Positions 19,038-28,284 of a stretch of 64,000 bases of DNA are shown here, piece after piece. The stretch spans positions 62,001-126,000 of the forward strand of contig NZ_JAGHRA010000009.1 of NCBI RefSeq assembly GCF_017744015.1, read 5' to 3'. The notes beneath the pieces were generated by a model. The model had not been told where the DNA came from. It saw only the letters and a program-made list of their open reading frames with translations, and ran no database searches. Every line of letters starts with the position of its first letter. Within the stretch, counting starts at the first letter, position 1. This DNA comes from Paracoccus sp. R12_2 (GTDB lineage Bacteria; Pseudomonadota; Alphaproteobacteria; Rhodobacterales; Rhodobacteraceae). Both the position numbers and the translations under genes were made by a program.

Positions 19038-19354
19038 CGCGCATCGTCCAGCGCGGACAACGCGGGCGAGCTGGCGATCATCCAGCCGCTGAACAGGGTG
19101 ACGTTCTGGGACAGATCGGCGATGGTCAGCTGCGCAAAAGCGTCCGAGCTTGGATCGCTTGCCGGATAGCGGCATTCGCCCAGCCTGACCTCAAGCCGGC
19201 CGTGACGCACCGCATCGCCGACCTGCAGTTCAAGATCGGCGGTTCGGCCCGAGACCTTGTCCAGAACCCGCAGCAACGCGCCGCCGGCGCGCGCCACGTC
19301 CTGTGCGCCCGCGGGTGTCCCGATCAGCAACGCGATCATCAGCGCCCGGATCAT
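19004..19354 (-). CDS. Secreted DUF2155 protein
   Basis: Exported protein of 116 residues with a short signal peptide (MIRALMIALLIGTPAGAQ). The mature part matches the DUF2155 family, with GALLRVLDKVSGRTADLELQVGD, two conserved Cys (GECRYP and the near-terminal ISCQS) and FSGWMIASSPALSALDDARYDVWVISC. The function is unknown; the family is common in alphaproteobacteria in exactly this context. The start ATG overlaps the mlaD stop in a TGATG arrangement. Its 3' end overlaps aat on the other strand. Confidence 0.87.
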   Translation of the reverse strand: MIRALMIALLIGTPAGAQDVARAGGALLRVLDKVSGRTADLELQVGDAVRHGRLEVRLGECRYPASDPSSDAFAQLTIADLSQNVTLFSGWMIASSPALSALDDARYDVWVISCQS

Positions 19355-19836
19355 CAAGGCGCGGCCCCTTCGTCCTGGGATTGGCTGTCGACGAACTTCA
19401 TCATCAGCTGGATCAGGCTGACCGCCCCCTGCACATCCTCGATCTCGTCACCGGGTGCGAGATTGTCCAGACTGCCGCCCGGCTGGATCTGGATATAGGC
19501 ACCGCCAAGCAGCCCGTCGGACTGGATGATCGCGGCGCTGTCAGCGGGCAGCACGATCTCATTAGGGATACGCAGCGTGGCGTCGGCCATGTAGGTCTGC
19601 GGGTTCAGCGACACGGACGCGACGCGGCCGATCTTGACCCCGGCCAGCCGCACTTCGGTTCCCGCCGCGACACCATCGACATCGGGAAACGAGGCGGTCA
19701 CATCATAGCCGGCCCTTCCCGGCAACAGATCGCCGCCAAGTGCCCAGGCGATGAACCCTGCCGCAACGACAAGAACGGCGAACCCGGCAAGCAGTTCTGC
19801 CCGCTGTTCGGCGCGATGCTCGGCCGCAGTCGTCAT
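19354..19836 (-). CDS. MlaD/MCE-domain protein
   Basis: Inner-membrane-anchored periplasmic lipid-binding protein of the MlaD type. A single transmembrane segment covers about residues 14-34, followed by one MCE domain (about 42-125) that includes FPDVDGVAAGTEVRLAGVKIG and the SDGLLGGAYIQI strand. It has 160 residues, close to MlaD size. MlaD normally forms a hexamer with MlaFEB to move phospholipids between membranes, but no mlaE, mlaF or mlaB gene is adjacent here. The ATG follows the NDUFA12 stop directly. Confidence 0.9.
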   Translation of the reverse strand: MTTAAEHRAEQRAELLAGFAVLVVAAGFIAWALGGDLLPGRAGYDVTASFPDVDGVAAGTEVRLAGVKIGRVASVSLNPQTYMADATLRIPNEIVLPADSAAIIQSDGLLGGAYIQIQPGGSLDNLAPGDEIEDVQGAVSLIQLMMKFVDSQSQDEGAAP

Positions 19837-20211
19837 CTATTCGGGTTGCCACGCATCATAGTCTTTGCGCGCAACCGGATCGGCACGGTAAAGCGACCCT
19901 TCGGGATGATAGGCTGCGGGCGTGCCGGTCATGTTCGGCACATGCGGCTGTTCCCACGGCTTGCGGGCCAGCGGCGCGCTGGTCGGCGGCTGATCCCAGG
20001 TGTGGTGCAGCCAGCCGTGCCAGTCCGGGCTGACCCGGCTTGCCTCGGATTCGCCCTTGAAGATCACCCAGCGGCGCGAACCGTCCTTGTTCTGGTAGAA
20101 GATGTTGCCCTGATCATCCTCGCCGACCTTGGTGCCGTTCCGCCAGGTCCAGACCTGCGTGTTTATGGTCTGGCTGTTCCACCAGGTCAGGGCGCGAAGC
20201 AGAAACGACAT
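19837..20211 (-). CDS. NDUFA12-family complex I accessory subunit
   Basis: Homologue of the mitochondrial complex I accessory subunit NDUFA12 (B17.2), known as a supernumerary subunit of Paracoccus complex I. It has 124 residues. Recognisable parts are [37 protein letters not shown], and [13 protein letters not shown], the most conserved segment of the family. It begins the NDUFA12-mlaD-DUF2155 transcript. The nuo operon itself is not in this window. Presence of this subunit fits an alphaproteobacterial host. Confidence 0.93.
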   Translation of the reverse strand: MSFLLRALTWWNSQTINTQVWTWRNGTKVGEDDQGNIFYQNKDGSRRWVIFKGESEASRVSPDWHGWLHHTWDQPPTSAPLARKPWEQPHVPNMTGTPAAYHPEGSLYRADPVARKDYDAWQPE

Positions 20212-20372
20212 GGCTGTGAACCTCTTCCTTCAAGCACTGTCCGAGATATGGCGCAACTTCCATGGAAGGTCCAGCCTTGGCGGCATCGCGAACCAACCAT
20301 CCTTGGGAATGCGGCAACCGTTTCAGGTCACGCGCATCGCGCGTCGCCCGGATGCGCCGCGCGACCGGTTCG

Positions 20373-21638
20373 TCAACCGGCCGACGCGCTTTCCTTTTTC
20401 TGATCCGCGTGAATCAGCAGCGGCTTGACCGAGGCGTTGTCGACCGCATCCTCGTTCACCACGACTTCCTCGACGCTGTCCATGCCCGGCAGATCGAACA
20501 TCGTGTCCAGAAGGATGTCCTCCATGATCGAGCGCAGACCGCGCGCACCAGTCTTGCGCGAGATGGCCCGCTTGGCGATCGCGTTCAGTGCGTCGTCGGT
20601 GAAGGTCAGCTGCACGCCTTCCAGATCGAACAGGCGCTGATACTGCTTGACCAAGGCGTTCTTCGGCTTGGTCAGGATGATGATCAGCGCTTCCTCGTCC
20701 AGATCGGTCAGCGTCGCGATCACCGGCAGACGGCCGACGAATTCCGGGATCAGGCCGAATTTCAGCAGATCCTCGGGCTCCAGTTCCTTGAACACCTCGC
20801 CGACGCCGCGTTCGTCATTGTCCTTGACGGTCGCGCCAAAGCCGATCGCCGTGCCCTTGTTGCGCTGCGAGATGATCCGGTCCAGCCCCGCGAAGGCACC
20901 GCCACAGATGAACAGGATGTTGGTCGTGTCCACCTGCAGGAATTCCTGCTGCGGGTGCTTGCGACCGCCCTGCGGCGGAACGCTGGCGACGGTTCCTTCC
21001 ATGATCTTAAGCAGGGCCTGCTGCACCCCCTCGCCCGACACGTCGCGGGTGATCGACGGGTTGTCGGACTTGCGGGTGATCTTGTCGACCTCGTCGATAT
21101 AGACGATGCCGCGCTGCGCGCGTTCGACGTTGTATTCGCTGGCCTGCAGCAGCTTCAGGATGATGTTCTCGACATCCTCGCCGACATACCCGGCCTCGGT
21201 CAGCGTCGTTGCGTCGGCCATCGTGAAGGGCACATCCAGGATGCGCGCCAGGGTCTGCGCCAGCAGCGTCTTGCCGCAGCCGGTCGGGCCGATCAGCAGG
21301 ATGTTCGACTTGGCCAGTTCGATATCGGCCTTCGATGCGTGGTTCAGACGCTTGTAGTGGTTATGAACGGCGACCGACAGGACGCGCTTGGCGTGTTCCT
21401 GCCCGATCACATAGTCGTCAAGAACCTGACAGATCTCGCGCGGTGTCGGCACGCCTTCACCGGATTTCAGACCCGTGGACTTGGTTTCCTCGCGGATGAT
21501 GTCCATGCACAGCTCGACGCATTCATCGCAGATGAACACGGTCGGGCCCGCAATCAGCTTGCGTACCTCGTGCTGGCTCTTGCCGCAGAAACTGCAGTAA
21601 AGCGTGTTCTTGCTGTCGCCGCCGGACTGGTTCGCCAT
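20373..21638 (-). CDS. clpX: ClpX, ATP-dependent unfoldase of the ClpXP protease
   Basis: AAA+ unfoldase that recognises tagged substrates and feeds them to ClpP. It has 421 residues. The N-terminal zinc domain has Cys15, Cys18, Cys37 and Cys40. Walker A is GPTGCGKT (117-124), Walker B is [10 protein letters not shown], and the ClpP-binding loop is present before AIGFG. The start MANQSGG has AAGGAAG about 8 bases upstream; a longer frame upstream is not conserved in ClpX. clpP lies 160 bases upstream on the same strand. Confidence 0.97.
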   Translation of the reverse strand: MANQSGGDSKNTLYCSFCGKSQHEVRKLIAGPTVFICDECVELCMDIIREETKSTGLKSGEGVPTPREICQVLDDYVIGQEHAKRVLSVAVHNHYKRLNHASKADIELAKSNILLIGPTGCGKTLLAQTLARILDVPFTMADATTLTEAGYVGEDVENIILKLLQASEYNVERAQRGIVYIDEVDKITRKSDNPSITRDVSGEGVQQALLKIMEGTVASVPPQGGRKHPQQEFLQVDTTNILFICGGAFAGLDRIISQRNKGTAIGFGATVKDNDERGVGEVFKELEPEDLLKFGLIPEFVGRLPVIATLTDLDEEALIIILTKPKNALVKQYQRLFDLEGVQLTFTDDALNAIAKRAISRKTGARGLRSIMEDILLDTMFDLPGMDSVEEVVVNEDAVDNASVKPLLIHADQKKESASAG

Positions 21639-21798
21639 CGTCCACTTCCTTGCTTGCCGCCGGTCTGCCGACCCGCGGGCGATGCCGGTTTCCCTTCCGC
21701 GCACCGCTTCGGTGATCTTCCGGGCGTCCGTCGGGATCGCCACGGTGAATTCGCGCCATGTTAGGGGTGACGTCGCCGCGTCACAATCCCCATAAAGG

Positions 21799-22431
21799 CT
21801 ATTTCTTCTCGGGTTCGGCCTTGCCGCGCGGCTCCAGAACCTCGTCGATCAGGCCCCATTCCTTCGCCTCGTCGGGCGACATGAAGCGATCCCGCTCCAA
21901 CGCCTCTTCGACCTCTTCCAGCGATTTGCCGGTATGTTTCACATAGATCTCGTTCAGGCGGCGCTTCAGCTTCTCGGTCTCGCGGGCGTGGATCAGGATA
22001 TCGGTCGCCTGGCCCTGATAACCACCCGAGGGCTGGTGGACCATGACCCGGCTGTTGGGCAGCGAATGGCGCAGCCCCGGTTCTCCCGCGGCCAGCAGCA
22101 GCGATCCCATCGAGGCCGCCTGCCCCACCACCAGCGTCGAGACGCGCGGGCGAATATACTGCATCGTGTCATAGATCGACAGGCCCGAGGTCACCACACC
22201 GCCGGGGCTGTTGATATACATGCTGATGTCCTTCGAGGGGTTTTCCGCCTCAAGGAACAGAAGCTGCGCACAGATCAGCGTGGACATGCCGTCATGGACC
22301 GGCCCCGAAACGAAGATGATCCGTTCCTTCAGCAGTCGTGAGAAGATGTCATAGGCACGCTCGCCCCGCGAGGTCTGTTCCACCACCATGGGCACGAGGG
22401 TGTTCATGTAGAATTCTGCCGGATCGCTCAT
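21799..22431 (-). CDS. clpP: ClpP, proteolytic subunit of ClpXP/ClpAP
   Basis: Serine peptidase that forms the double-ring chamber served by ClpX and ClpA. It has 210 residues. The catalytic triad is Ser107 (GQAASMGS), His132 (VMVHQPSGG) and Asp181 (ERDRFMS). A short N-terminal propeptide is likely (mature protein from about residue 11-15). It is divergent from pth, with 167 bases between the starts. The window also encodes RpoH, a plausible activator of this gene, but I could not identify a convincing heat-shock promoter here. Confidence 0.97.
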   Translation of the reverse strand: MSDPAEFYMNTLVPMVVEQTSRGERAYDIFSRLLKERIIFVSGPVHDGMSTLICAQLLFLEAENPSKDISMYINSPGGVVTSGLSIYDTMQYIRPRVSTLVVGQAASMGSLLLAAGEPGLRHSLPNSRVMVHQPSGGYQGQATDILIHARETEKLKRRLNEIYVKHTGKSLEEVEEALERDRFMSPDEAKEWGLIDEVLEPRGKAEPEKK

Positions 22432-22598
22432 GTTCTGTCCTTGCCTGTTGTCCCTTGGTGCCGCGATTCGACCGGGCTTGATCCCATCTCTTAGCCGCGA
22501 AAGGTTGACAGAGTCTTAGTAACCGGCAAGGTCCGCCGCAAGGGATGGAACGAAATTCGACGAAAGCCATATGTCTGGCATGACGGCAGGAGACGGGC

Positions 22599-23339
22599 AT
22601 GAAACTGATCGTGGGCCTGGGCAATCCGGGCGCGAAATACGCCGCGAACCGGCACAATATCGGCTTCATGGCGCTGGATCGCGTGGCCGAGGACCACGGG
22701 CTGGGACCATGGAAGTCCCGGTTCCAGGGCCTTGCCGCCGAGGGTCGTCTGGGCGAGACGCGCGTCACCTTGCTGAAGCCGCAGACCTTCATGAACCTGT
22801 CCGGACAAGCCGTCGGCGAGGCGATGCGCTATCTGAAGCTGACGCCCGGCGACGTGATCGTTCTGCATGACGAACTGGACCTGATACCCGGCAAGTGCCG
22901 CGTGAAGCAGGGCGGCGGACATGCCGGACACAACGGGCTGCGGTCGATCCATCAGCACATCGGCGCCGACTATGCGCGGGTTCGACTGGGGATCGGACAT
23001 CCCGGACACAAGGACCGGGTCGCGGGTTATGTGCTGTCGGATTTTGCCAAGGCCGATCAGGACTGGCTGGACGACCTGCTGCGCGGCATTTCCGACGGCG
23101 CGGCCGCATTGGCCGCAGGCGATGCCGGCCGCTTTCAGAACGCGGTCGCCCAACGCACCGCGCCGCCCCGCAGCGGCACCGGACATGCCGCCGGTAACGA
23201 CGACAGGACTGGCCCCGGCCCGGACGCGCCACGCAAGGCCCCGTCCCCCAAGCCAGCGGCGGCACCTGCCGCCCCTTCTGCCGAACCGCCAGCCAGCTTC
23301 GCCGACCGGCTGCGCGCCCTGACCGAGCGTTTCAAGTGA
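22599..23339 (+). CDS. pth: Peptidyl-tRNA hydrolase Pth with C-terminal tail
   Basis: Recycles peptidyl-tRNA released by abortive translation. The catalytic core (residues 1-186) has His20 in NRHNIGFM, FMNLSGQAV, Asp93 in LHDELDLIPG and GGGHAGHNGLRSI. At 246 residues it is about 50-60 longer than Escherichia coli Pth. The extra part is Pro/Ala-rich and disordered, ending in a predicted amphipathic helix (ASFADRLRALTERFK). CAGGAGA lies 6 bases before the ATG at 22599. The stop overlaps a GTG start of the next gene. Confidence 0.95.
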   Translation: MKLIVGLGNPGAKYAANRHNIGFMALDRVAEDHGLGPWKSRFQGLAAEGRLGETRVTLLKPQTFMNLSGQAVGEAMRYLKLTPGDVIVLHDELDLIPGKCRVKQGGGHAGHNGLRSIHQHIGADYARVRLGIGHPGHKDRVAGYVLSDFAKADQDWLDDLLRGISDGAAALAAGDAGRFQNAVAQRTAPPRSGTGHAAGNDDRTGPGPDAPRKAPSPKPAAAPAAPSAEPPASFADRLRALTERFK

Positions 23340-24454
23340 GTGATCAGCCGGTTCGCGACGCGTTTCGCGATCAGGCGCGATCCTGTGCCGCGCTGGGATC
23401 CCCGTTCACCGCCGCGCTGTGTGCGTCGCTGGCACGGATCCTGGACGCCGATCACGGCCGGGTCGCGGCCCGCGTTCTGGGCTGGGCCGGCGATCCGACC
23501 AGCCGGGCGGATTCGGTTCCGCTGCGGCTGTGCGGCGCGCTGCATGCGCTGGTTCTGACCGGCGCCGACCCGGCGCTGGCCGCGACCTATCGCGCACGCG
23601 TCGTTGATCAGACGGCAGTTCTTGCCGCGCTTCTGACTCATGAAGACACCGTTCTGGACTGGCTGGACAGCCCGCCACAGACGAACGAGGTCGCACGGTC
23701 AGCAGCGATCATCGCGGCGGCCCGGTTTCTGAAGACCTTTTGCAGACTGCCGATCCGGGCGCTGGAATTGGGGGCCTCGGCCGGGTTGAACCTCAATTTC
23801 GGGCTTTACCATCTGTCACCGGTTCCCGCCGACCTGTCCAAAAGGGCGCCGTCATCACCTGACGGCGACCCCATCGGCGTATCCGGACACGACGATCGCC
23901 CCGATCAGGTGTTCCTGCGCCCTGACTGGCACGGCGACGCGCCAACCGGCGATGTCGATGTGATCGACGCCGAGGGCGTCGATCTTCGGCCGATCGACCC
24001 GATCACCGACGCGCTGCGACTGATGGCCTATTGCTGGGCCGATCAGGATGCGCGCCTGGCCCGGCTGCGGGCGGCATTGGCCCTTGCGCGCGCCCACCCC
24101 CCGCGTGTCGCGGCAGGCGACGCGGCAGGCTGGTTGCAGGATCGTCTGTCCCGCCCGGCGCCGGGACGGCTGACGCTGGTCTATCACACGGTCGCCGCGC
24201 AGTATTTCCCGCAATCGACGCAGGCCGCCTGCGAAGCCGCGTTGCAAGGGGCTGCAGCCGCGGCCGATGCCACCGCGCCCGTCGCGCATTTCGCGATGGA
24301 GGCCGATGGCGGCGAGGGTGCGGCTTTGACGCTGCGGATTTGGGACGGGCACGCGCGCGGCTGGCATCTGGGCCGCGGCGATTTCCACGGACGATGGGTC
24401 CGCTGGAACCCCGTCGCGACCGAGGGGCTTGGCGAGGGGCGCGCGGACCGCTAG
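23336..24454 (+). CDS. DUF2332 family protein
   Basis: Cytoplasmic protein of 372 residues in the DUF2332 family, of unknown function. Family-like segments are FRDQARSCAALGSPFTAALCASLA at the start, ALELGASAGLNLNFGLY (resembling a glycine-rich SAM- or nucleotide-binding turn), DVIDAEGVDLRPIDP and LTLVYHTVAAQYFP. The GTG start at 23336 shares bases with the pth stop (GTGA), indicating translational coupling to pth. A Rossmann-like methyltransferase fold is a possible inference from the ELGASAG motif; no substrate is suggested. Confidence 0.78.
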   Translation: MSDQPVRDAFRDQARSCAALGSPFTAALCASLARILDADHGRVAARVLGWAGDPTSRADSVPLRLCGALHALVLTGADPALAATYRARVVDQTAVLAALLTHEDTVLDWLDSPPQTNEVARSAAIIAAARFLKTFCRLPIRALELGASAGLNLNFGLYHLSPVPADLSKRAPSSPDGDPIGVSGHDDRPDQVFLRPDWHGDAPTGDVDVIDAEGVDLRPIDPITDALRLMAYCWADQDARLARLRAALALARAHPPRVAAGDAAGWLQDRLSRPAPGRLTLVYHTVAAQYFPQSTQAACEAALQGAAAAADATAPVAHFAMEADGGEGAALTLRIWDGHARGWHLGRGDFHGRWVRWNPVATEGLGEGRADR

Positions 24455-24481
24455 CCTTGTGATCAACACGAGGAGGCACCG

Positions 24482-24859
24482 ATGGAGCCATCGCTGAACG
24501 TCATGGGCGGGGTGCTGCAACCCTGTTCGAAGGACCCTGTGACAGGGTTCTATCGCAACGGTTGCTGCGATACCGGCCCCGAAGACGCCGGAAGCCACAC
24601 GGTCTGCGTCATCGTCACCGCAGAGTTTCTGGCGATGTCTGCGTATCTGGGCAACGACCTCAGCACGCCGCGGCCGGAATTCCGCTTTCCCGGCCTGAAA
24701 CCCGGAGACCGCTGGCGCCTGTGCGCCGCACGCTTCATGCAGGCCGCGCAGGAACTGGCGGCACCGAAAGTCGTGCTTGAGGCGACCCATGTGGCGGCGC
24801 TTGACATCCTGCCGCTTGAACTGCTGCGCGCCCACGCGGTGGCCGACCCACAGGGGTGA
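24482..24859 (+). CDS. DUF2237 family protein
   Basis: Small cytoplasmic protein of 125 residues of the DUF2237 family. Hallmarks are LNVMGGVLQPCSKDPVTGFY, GCCDTGPEDAGSHTVC with three clustered Cys, GNDLSTPRPEFRFPGLKPG and LCAARFMQA, then LEATHVAALDILPLELL. The invariant Cys and the CCxTGPED motif suggest a metal or redox role, but none is established. AGGAGG at 24471-24476 lies 5 bases before the ATG. It is convergent with trpB. Confidence 0.86.
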   Translation: MEPSLNVMGGVLQPCSKDPVTGFYRNGCCDTGPEDAGSHTVCVIVTAEFLAMSAYLGNDLSTPRPEFRFPGLKPGDRWRLCAARFMQAAQELAAPKVVLEATHVAALDILPLELLRAHAVADPQG

Positions 24860-24861
24860 AA

Positions 24862-24886
24862 GGCGGCCCGCGATCCGCAGGCCGCC
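24862..24886. terminator. Hairpin between DUF2237 gene and trpB
   Basis: GGCGGCC (24862-24868) and GGCCGCC (24880-24886) form a perfect 7-bp stem with an 11-base loop between the convergent stop codons. On the minus strand it is followed by TTTCACC, a weak T run, so it would serve trpB better than the plus-strand gene. Confidence 0.5.
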
Positions 24887-24897
24887 AGAGGCGCATC

Positions 24898-26124
24898 TCA
24901 GGTCTGGATATCGACGCCCAGATGCTTGGCGACGGTGAAGATGTCCTTGTCGCCGCGTCCGCACATATTCATCACGATGATGTGGTCGGCAGGCAGGTCC
25001 GGCGCGATCTTCATCACATGGGCCAGCGCGTGGCTGGGCTCCAGCGCCGGAATGATGCCTTCGGTCTCGCAGCACAGCTGGAACGCCTTCAGCGCCTCGT
25101 CATCGGTGATGCTGACATATTCCGCCCGGCCCATATCCTTCAGCCATGCATGCTCGGGTCCGATGCCCGGATAGTCCAGACCGGCGCTGATCGAATGCCC
25201 TTCCAGGATCTGGCCGTCCTTGTCCTGCAGCAGATAGGTGCGGTTGCCGTGCAGGACCCCGGCGCGTCCGCCCGACAGGCTGGCGCAGTGTTCCATGCGG
25301 TCATCGACGCCCTTGCCACCGGCCTCGACGCCGATGATGCGGACATCCTTGTCGTCAAGGAACGGGTAGAACAATCCCATCGCGTTCGATCCGCCACCAA
25401 TCGCCGCGACGATCGTGTCGGGCAGCCGACCCTCGCGCGGCATGATCTGTTCCTTGACCTCCTTGCCGATGATCGACTGGAAATCGCGGACCATCGCCGG
25501 ATAGGGATGCGGGCCCGCGACCGTGCCGATGCAGTAGAACGTGTCGCGCACATTGGTGACCCAGTCACGCAGCGCATCGTTCATCGCATCCTTCAGCGTG
25601 CCGCGACCGCTGGTGACGGGCACCACATCGGCCCCCAGCAGGCGCATGCGGAACACGTTCGGGGCCTGACGTTCAACGTCATGCGCGCCCATATAGACCA
25701 CGCATTTCAGCCCGAAGCGGGCGCAGACCGTGGCCGTCGCGACGCCGTGCTGCCCCGCGCCGGTTTCCGCGATGATCCGGGTCTTGCCCATGCGGCGGGC
25801 CAGCAGGATCTGGCCCAGGACGTTGTTGATCTTGTGGGCGCCGGTATGGTTCAGCTCGTCCCGCTTCATGTAGATCCTGGCGCCACCCAGGCGTTCGGAC
25901 AGGCGCTCGGCATGATAGAGCGGGCTGGGACGACCGACATAATGGGTCCACAGATCGTCCATCTCGGCCCAGAAATCCGCATCGGTCTTGGCGCGTTCGT
26001 ACTCGGCTTCAAGTTCCAGGATCAGCGGCATCAGCGTTTCGCTGACAAAGCGGCCGCCATAGATGCCGAAACGGCCCTGTTCGTCGGGGCCATGCTTGAA
26101 GCTGTTCACCAGATCATCGGCCAT
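24898..26124 (-). CDS. trpB: Tryptophan synthase beta chain TrpB
   Basis: PLP enzyme that condenses indole with serine to form tryptophan, normally with TrpA. It has 408 residues, typical of TrpB1. The PLP lysine is Lys98 in HTGAHKINN and the phosphate-binding loop is GGGSNAMG. The substrate loop is AETGAGQHG. It closes a lapA-trpF-GNAT-trpB run on the minus strand; trpA is not in the window. Confidence 0.97.
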   Translation of the reverse strand: MADDLVNSFKHGPDEQGRFGIYGGRFVSETLMPLILELEAEYERAKTDADFWAEMDDLWTHYVGRPSPLYHAERLSERLGGARIYMKRDELNHTGAHKINNVLGQILLARRMGKTRIIAETGAGQHGVATATVCARFGLKCVVYMGAHDVERQAPNVFRMRLLGADVVPVTSGRGTLKDAMNDALRDWVTNVRDTFYCIGTVAGPHPYPAMVRDFQSIIGKEVKEQIMPREGRLPDTIVAAIGGGSNAMGLFYPFLDDKDVRIIGVEAGGKGVDDRMEHCASLSGGRAGVLHGNRTYLLQDKDGQILEGHSISAGLDYPGIGPEHAWLKDMGRAEYVSITDDEALKAFQLCCETEGIIPALEPSHALAHVMKIAPDLPADHIIVMNMCGRGDKDIFTVAKHLGVDIQT

Positions 26125-26171
26125 GGGTCTGCCTTCGCGGTTGGAATGGGTATTTCAGGCAAAGAAGAAGC

Positions 26172-26627
26172 CTAAAGAGGTTTCTTATAGCCGATATGGC
26201 TTGGGGTGAAGCCCATGCGGTCATAGAAGCGATGCGCGTCTTCCCGCGACCGGTTGGTGGTGAATTGCATCAGGGCGCAACCCGCCGCACGGGCGCGGGC
26301 TTCGGCGTCGCGGATCAGCGCCTCGCCCAGGCCATGTCCACGATGGTCCGATGCAACGCGGACGCCTTCGATCTGGGCGCGGCGCGCGGCCGACAACGAC
26401 AATCCCGAGATGAAGGTGATCTGGTAGCAGGCGACGATCCGGCCCTGCGCCTCGGCGACGATCAGATGGTTCTGCCCTTCGGCCTGCATGGCATCGAACG
26501 CCGCAAGATAATGCACGGGTGCCGCGCCCTCGCGGGTGCGGCCCAGCACATCATCCGACAGCAGGTCGCAGACCGCTGGCACGTCGGCGCGCGTCGCGCC
26601 CCGGAAAACAGGCAATTCTGCCGTCAA
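26172..26627 (-). CDS. GNAT-family N-acetyltransferase
   Basis: Predicted acetyl-CoA-dependent N-acetyltransferase of 151 residues. The acetyl-CoA pyrophosphate-binding motif is VASDHRGHGLGEALI (R/Q-x-x-G-x-G/A) and the C-terminal strand-helix has ALMQFTTNRSREDAHRFYDRMGF, which suggests small amino-acid-like or aminoglycoside-like substrates but does not define one. The ATG overlaps the trpF stop (ATGA), so it is translated together with trpF and lies between trpF and trpB. Confidence 0.85.
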   Translation of the reverse strand: MTAELPVFRGATRADVPAVCDLLSDDVLGRTREGAAPVHYLAAFDAMQAEGQNHLIVAEAQGRIVACYQITFISGLSLSAARRAQIEGVRVASDHRGHGLGEALIRDAEARARAAGCALMQFTTNRSREDAHRFYDRMGFTPSHIGYKKPL

Positions 26628-27274
26628 CGTTCCGACCGGGGCGCAGATGCGGCGGCGATGAAATCGCGGATCAGCCCGTCATCCTTGATGCCGGGCGCCG
26701 TCTCGACGCCGGAACTGACATCGACGACCGGCGCCCCGGTCAGCCGGATCGCCTCGGCGACATTGTCGGGGGTCAGACCACCCGCCAGCATCCATGGCCT
26801 CAGCCAGCGGCGACCGACAAGAAGCCGCCAGTCGAAGGAAAGCCCGTTGCCCCCCGGCAGCGCCGCATCGGCGGGCGGTTTGGCATCGACCAGCAGCATG
26901 TCCGCCGCAAGACCGTATTCGGTCAGCGCAGGAAGGTCGTCAGGCCCGGAAACGCCCACCGCCTTCATCACCGGCAGGCCGGTCAGACGCTTCACCGCGT
27001 CAACGCGATCGGGCGTCTCGTGCCCGTGCAGCTGGATCAGGTCCAGCGGCGCGAGAGCCAGCGTGGTGTCCAGCAGCGCGTCATCAGGGTTCACGAACAG
27101 TCCCACCCTGGCGACCCCGGGCGGCAGATCCGCGCCAAGTGTCCTTGCCGTATCGGGCGTCACGGCGCGCGGCGAGCGCGGGAAGAACACGAAACCGATA
27201 TAGCGCGCGCCCCCCTTCACCGCCGTCGCCACATGCGCGGGGTCGCGAAGTCCGCAGATCTTGACCTGCGCCAT
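26624..27274 (-). CDS. trpF: Phosphoribosylanthranilate isomerase TrpF
   Basis: TIM-barrel enzyme that performs the Amadori rearrangement of phosphoribosylanthranilate to CdRP in tryptophan synthesis. It has 216 residues. The catalytic Cys7 is in VKICGLRDP. Other conserved parts are YIGFVFFPRSPR, LIQLHGHE, LLVDAKP, LAGGLTPDNV and VDVSSGVE, which holds the catalytic Asp. It follows lapA by 8 bases. Confidence 0.95.
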   Translation of the reverse strand: MAQVKICGLRDPAHVATAVKGGARYIGFVFFPRSPRAVTPDTARTLGADLPPGVARVGLFVNPDDALLDTTLALAPLDLIQLHGHETPDRVDAVKRLTGLPVMKAVGVSGPDDLPALTEYGLAADMLLVDAKPPADAALPGGNGLSFDWRLLVGRRWLRPWMLAGGLTPDNVAEAIRLTGAPVVDVSSGVETAPGIKDDGLIRDFIAAASAPRSER

Positions 27275-27282
27275 CCCCGCCC

Positions 27283-27702
27283 TCAGCGTGGGCTGGGCAG
27301 GGTCGTGCCGGGTGCGGGTTCGGCCGAGGCGACCGGACGCGCAGCGGGCGCGGATTTCGGCCTGTCGACGATCGCCAGGATTTCGTCGCGCGGCGCGGCA
27401 TGATTGCGGCGCAGGTGACCAACCTCGGATTCGAGCCGCGCGATCTCGGCGCTGCGCTGGCGGGCTTGGCGCCGGATATGTGCCTCGCGCAGATACTCCC
27501 AGACCAGACCAGCCAGCATGCCGACCGCAAAGGCCAGGAAAATCACCATGAACAGCGGCAGATCGACGGACCAGCGCCCGCCCAGATACTGCCCGAAATT
27601 GGCCGGAAAGGCAGAAAGCGTCACGATATCGCGATTTGCCAACGCCACCGCGACAAGCACGACAGCCAGAAGAGCGAGAAACAGAAGACGGATGAAACGC
27701 AT
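27283..27702 (-). CDS. LapA domain (DUF1049) membrane protein
   Basis: Small inner-membrane protein of 139 residues with two hydrophobic segments (about 3-22 and 48-68) and a cytoplasmic basic coiled-coil stretch (REAHIRRQARQRSAEIARLESEVGHLRRN). This is the LapA/YciS layout. In Escherichia coli LapAB adjusts LPS synthesis by controlling LpxC turnover; whether that holds here is unknown because lapB is not adjacent. The last 30 residues are Pro/Ala-rich. It sits between ihfB and trpF. Confidence 0.85.
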   Translation of the reverse strand: MRFIRLLFLALLAVVLVAVALANRDIVTLSAFPANFGQYLGGRWSVDLPLFMVIFLAFAVGMLAGLVWEYLREAHIRRQARQRSAEIARLESEVGHLRRNHAAPRDEILAIVDRPKSAPAARPVASAEPAPGTTLPSPR

Positions 27703-27770
27703 CGGAATTCCTTGAACTGGCGGGCCCGCTCGGGCCGGAACCTGCGGGCGACTGCTTCCTTCTACGCCGG

Positions 27771-28055
27771 TCAGGCGTCGCCGTTCAACCGATCACGCAG
27801 CAATTTGCCGGTCTTGAAGAAGGGAACGTGCTTTTCCTCGACATCGACGGCGTGGCCGGTGCGCGGGTTGCGCCCGGTGCGTGCATCGCGGCGTTTGACC
27901 GAAAATGCCCCGAAACCGCGCAACTCGACCCGATTGCCGCGGGCCATCGCATCGATAATCTCGTCGAATACGGTGTTCACGATGCGTTCGACGTCGCGTC
28001 GGAACAGATGCGGATTGTCGTCGGCGATTTTCTGGATCAGTTCGGAACGGATCAT
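27771..28055 (-). CDS. ihfB: Integration host factor beta subunit IhfB
   Basis: DNA-bending protein that pairs with IhfA and shapes promoters, replication origins and recombination sites. It has 94 residues. The N-terminus [17 protein letters not shown] and the arm sequence [12 protein letters not shown] are typical of IHF beta, and the intercalating Pro lies in RNPRTG. GGGGAGGA lies about 6 bases before the ATG at 28055, fixing the start. It is downstream of rpsA but separated by a strong terminator, so it likely has its own promoter in 28056-28224. Confidence 0.96.
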   Translation of the reverse strand: MIRSELIQKIADDNPHLFRRDVERIVNTVFDEIIDAMARGNRVELRGFGAFSVKRRDARTGRNPRTGHAVDVEEKHVPFFKTGKLLRDRLNGDA

Positions 28056-28224
28056 TCTGGTCCTCCCCTGGACACGGCGATTGGATTCGTGACGCCCGAG
28101 CCCGACTGAGGTTGCGGGCCTCTGAACCAGCAACGCATCAAACAATTCTTCAGTTTCATAGCGATGCCAGCTTTATGCGGATCGCGCAAGACACTTGCAG
28201 GGCGCATACCCCGCCTTTCACACG

Positions 28225-28261
28225 AAAAAAGGCCCGCCCCCGATCTTGCCGGGGGCGGGCC
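28225..28261 (-). terminator. Rho-independent terminator of rpsA
   Basis: A perfect 12-bp G+C stem (28231-28242 with 28250-28261) and a 7-base loop is followed, on the minus strand, by six T (28225-28230). It lies about 24 bases after the rpsA stop and isolates rpsA from ihfB. Confidence 0.95.
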
Positions 28262-28284
28262 GAATCGCTGCGACGGGGTCGCGA

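Noticed and set aside
20361..20380. Hairpin CCGGTT-CGTC-AACCGG at the clpX stop as a terminator
   Set aside because: The stem straddles the stop codon and no T run follows on the minus strand.
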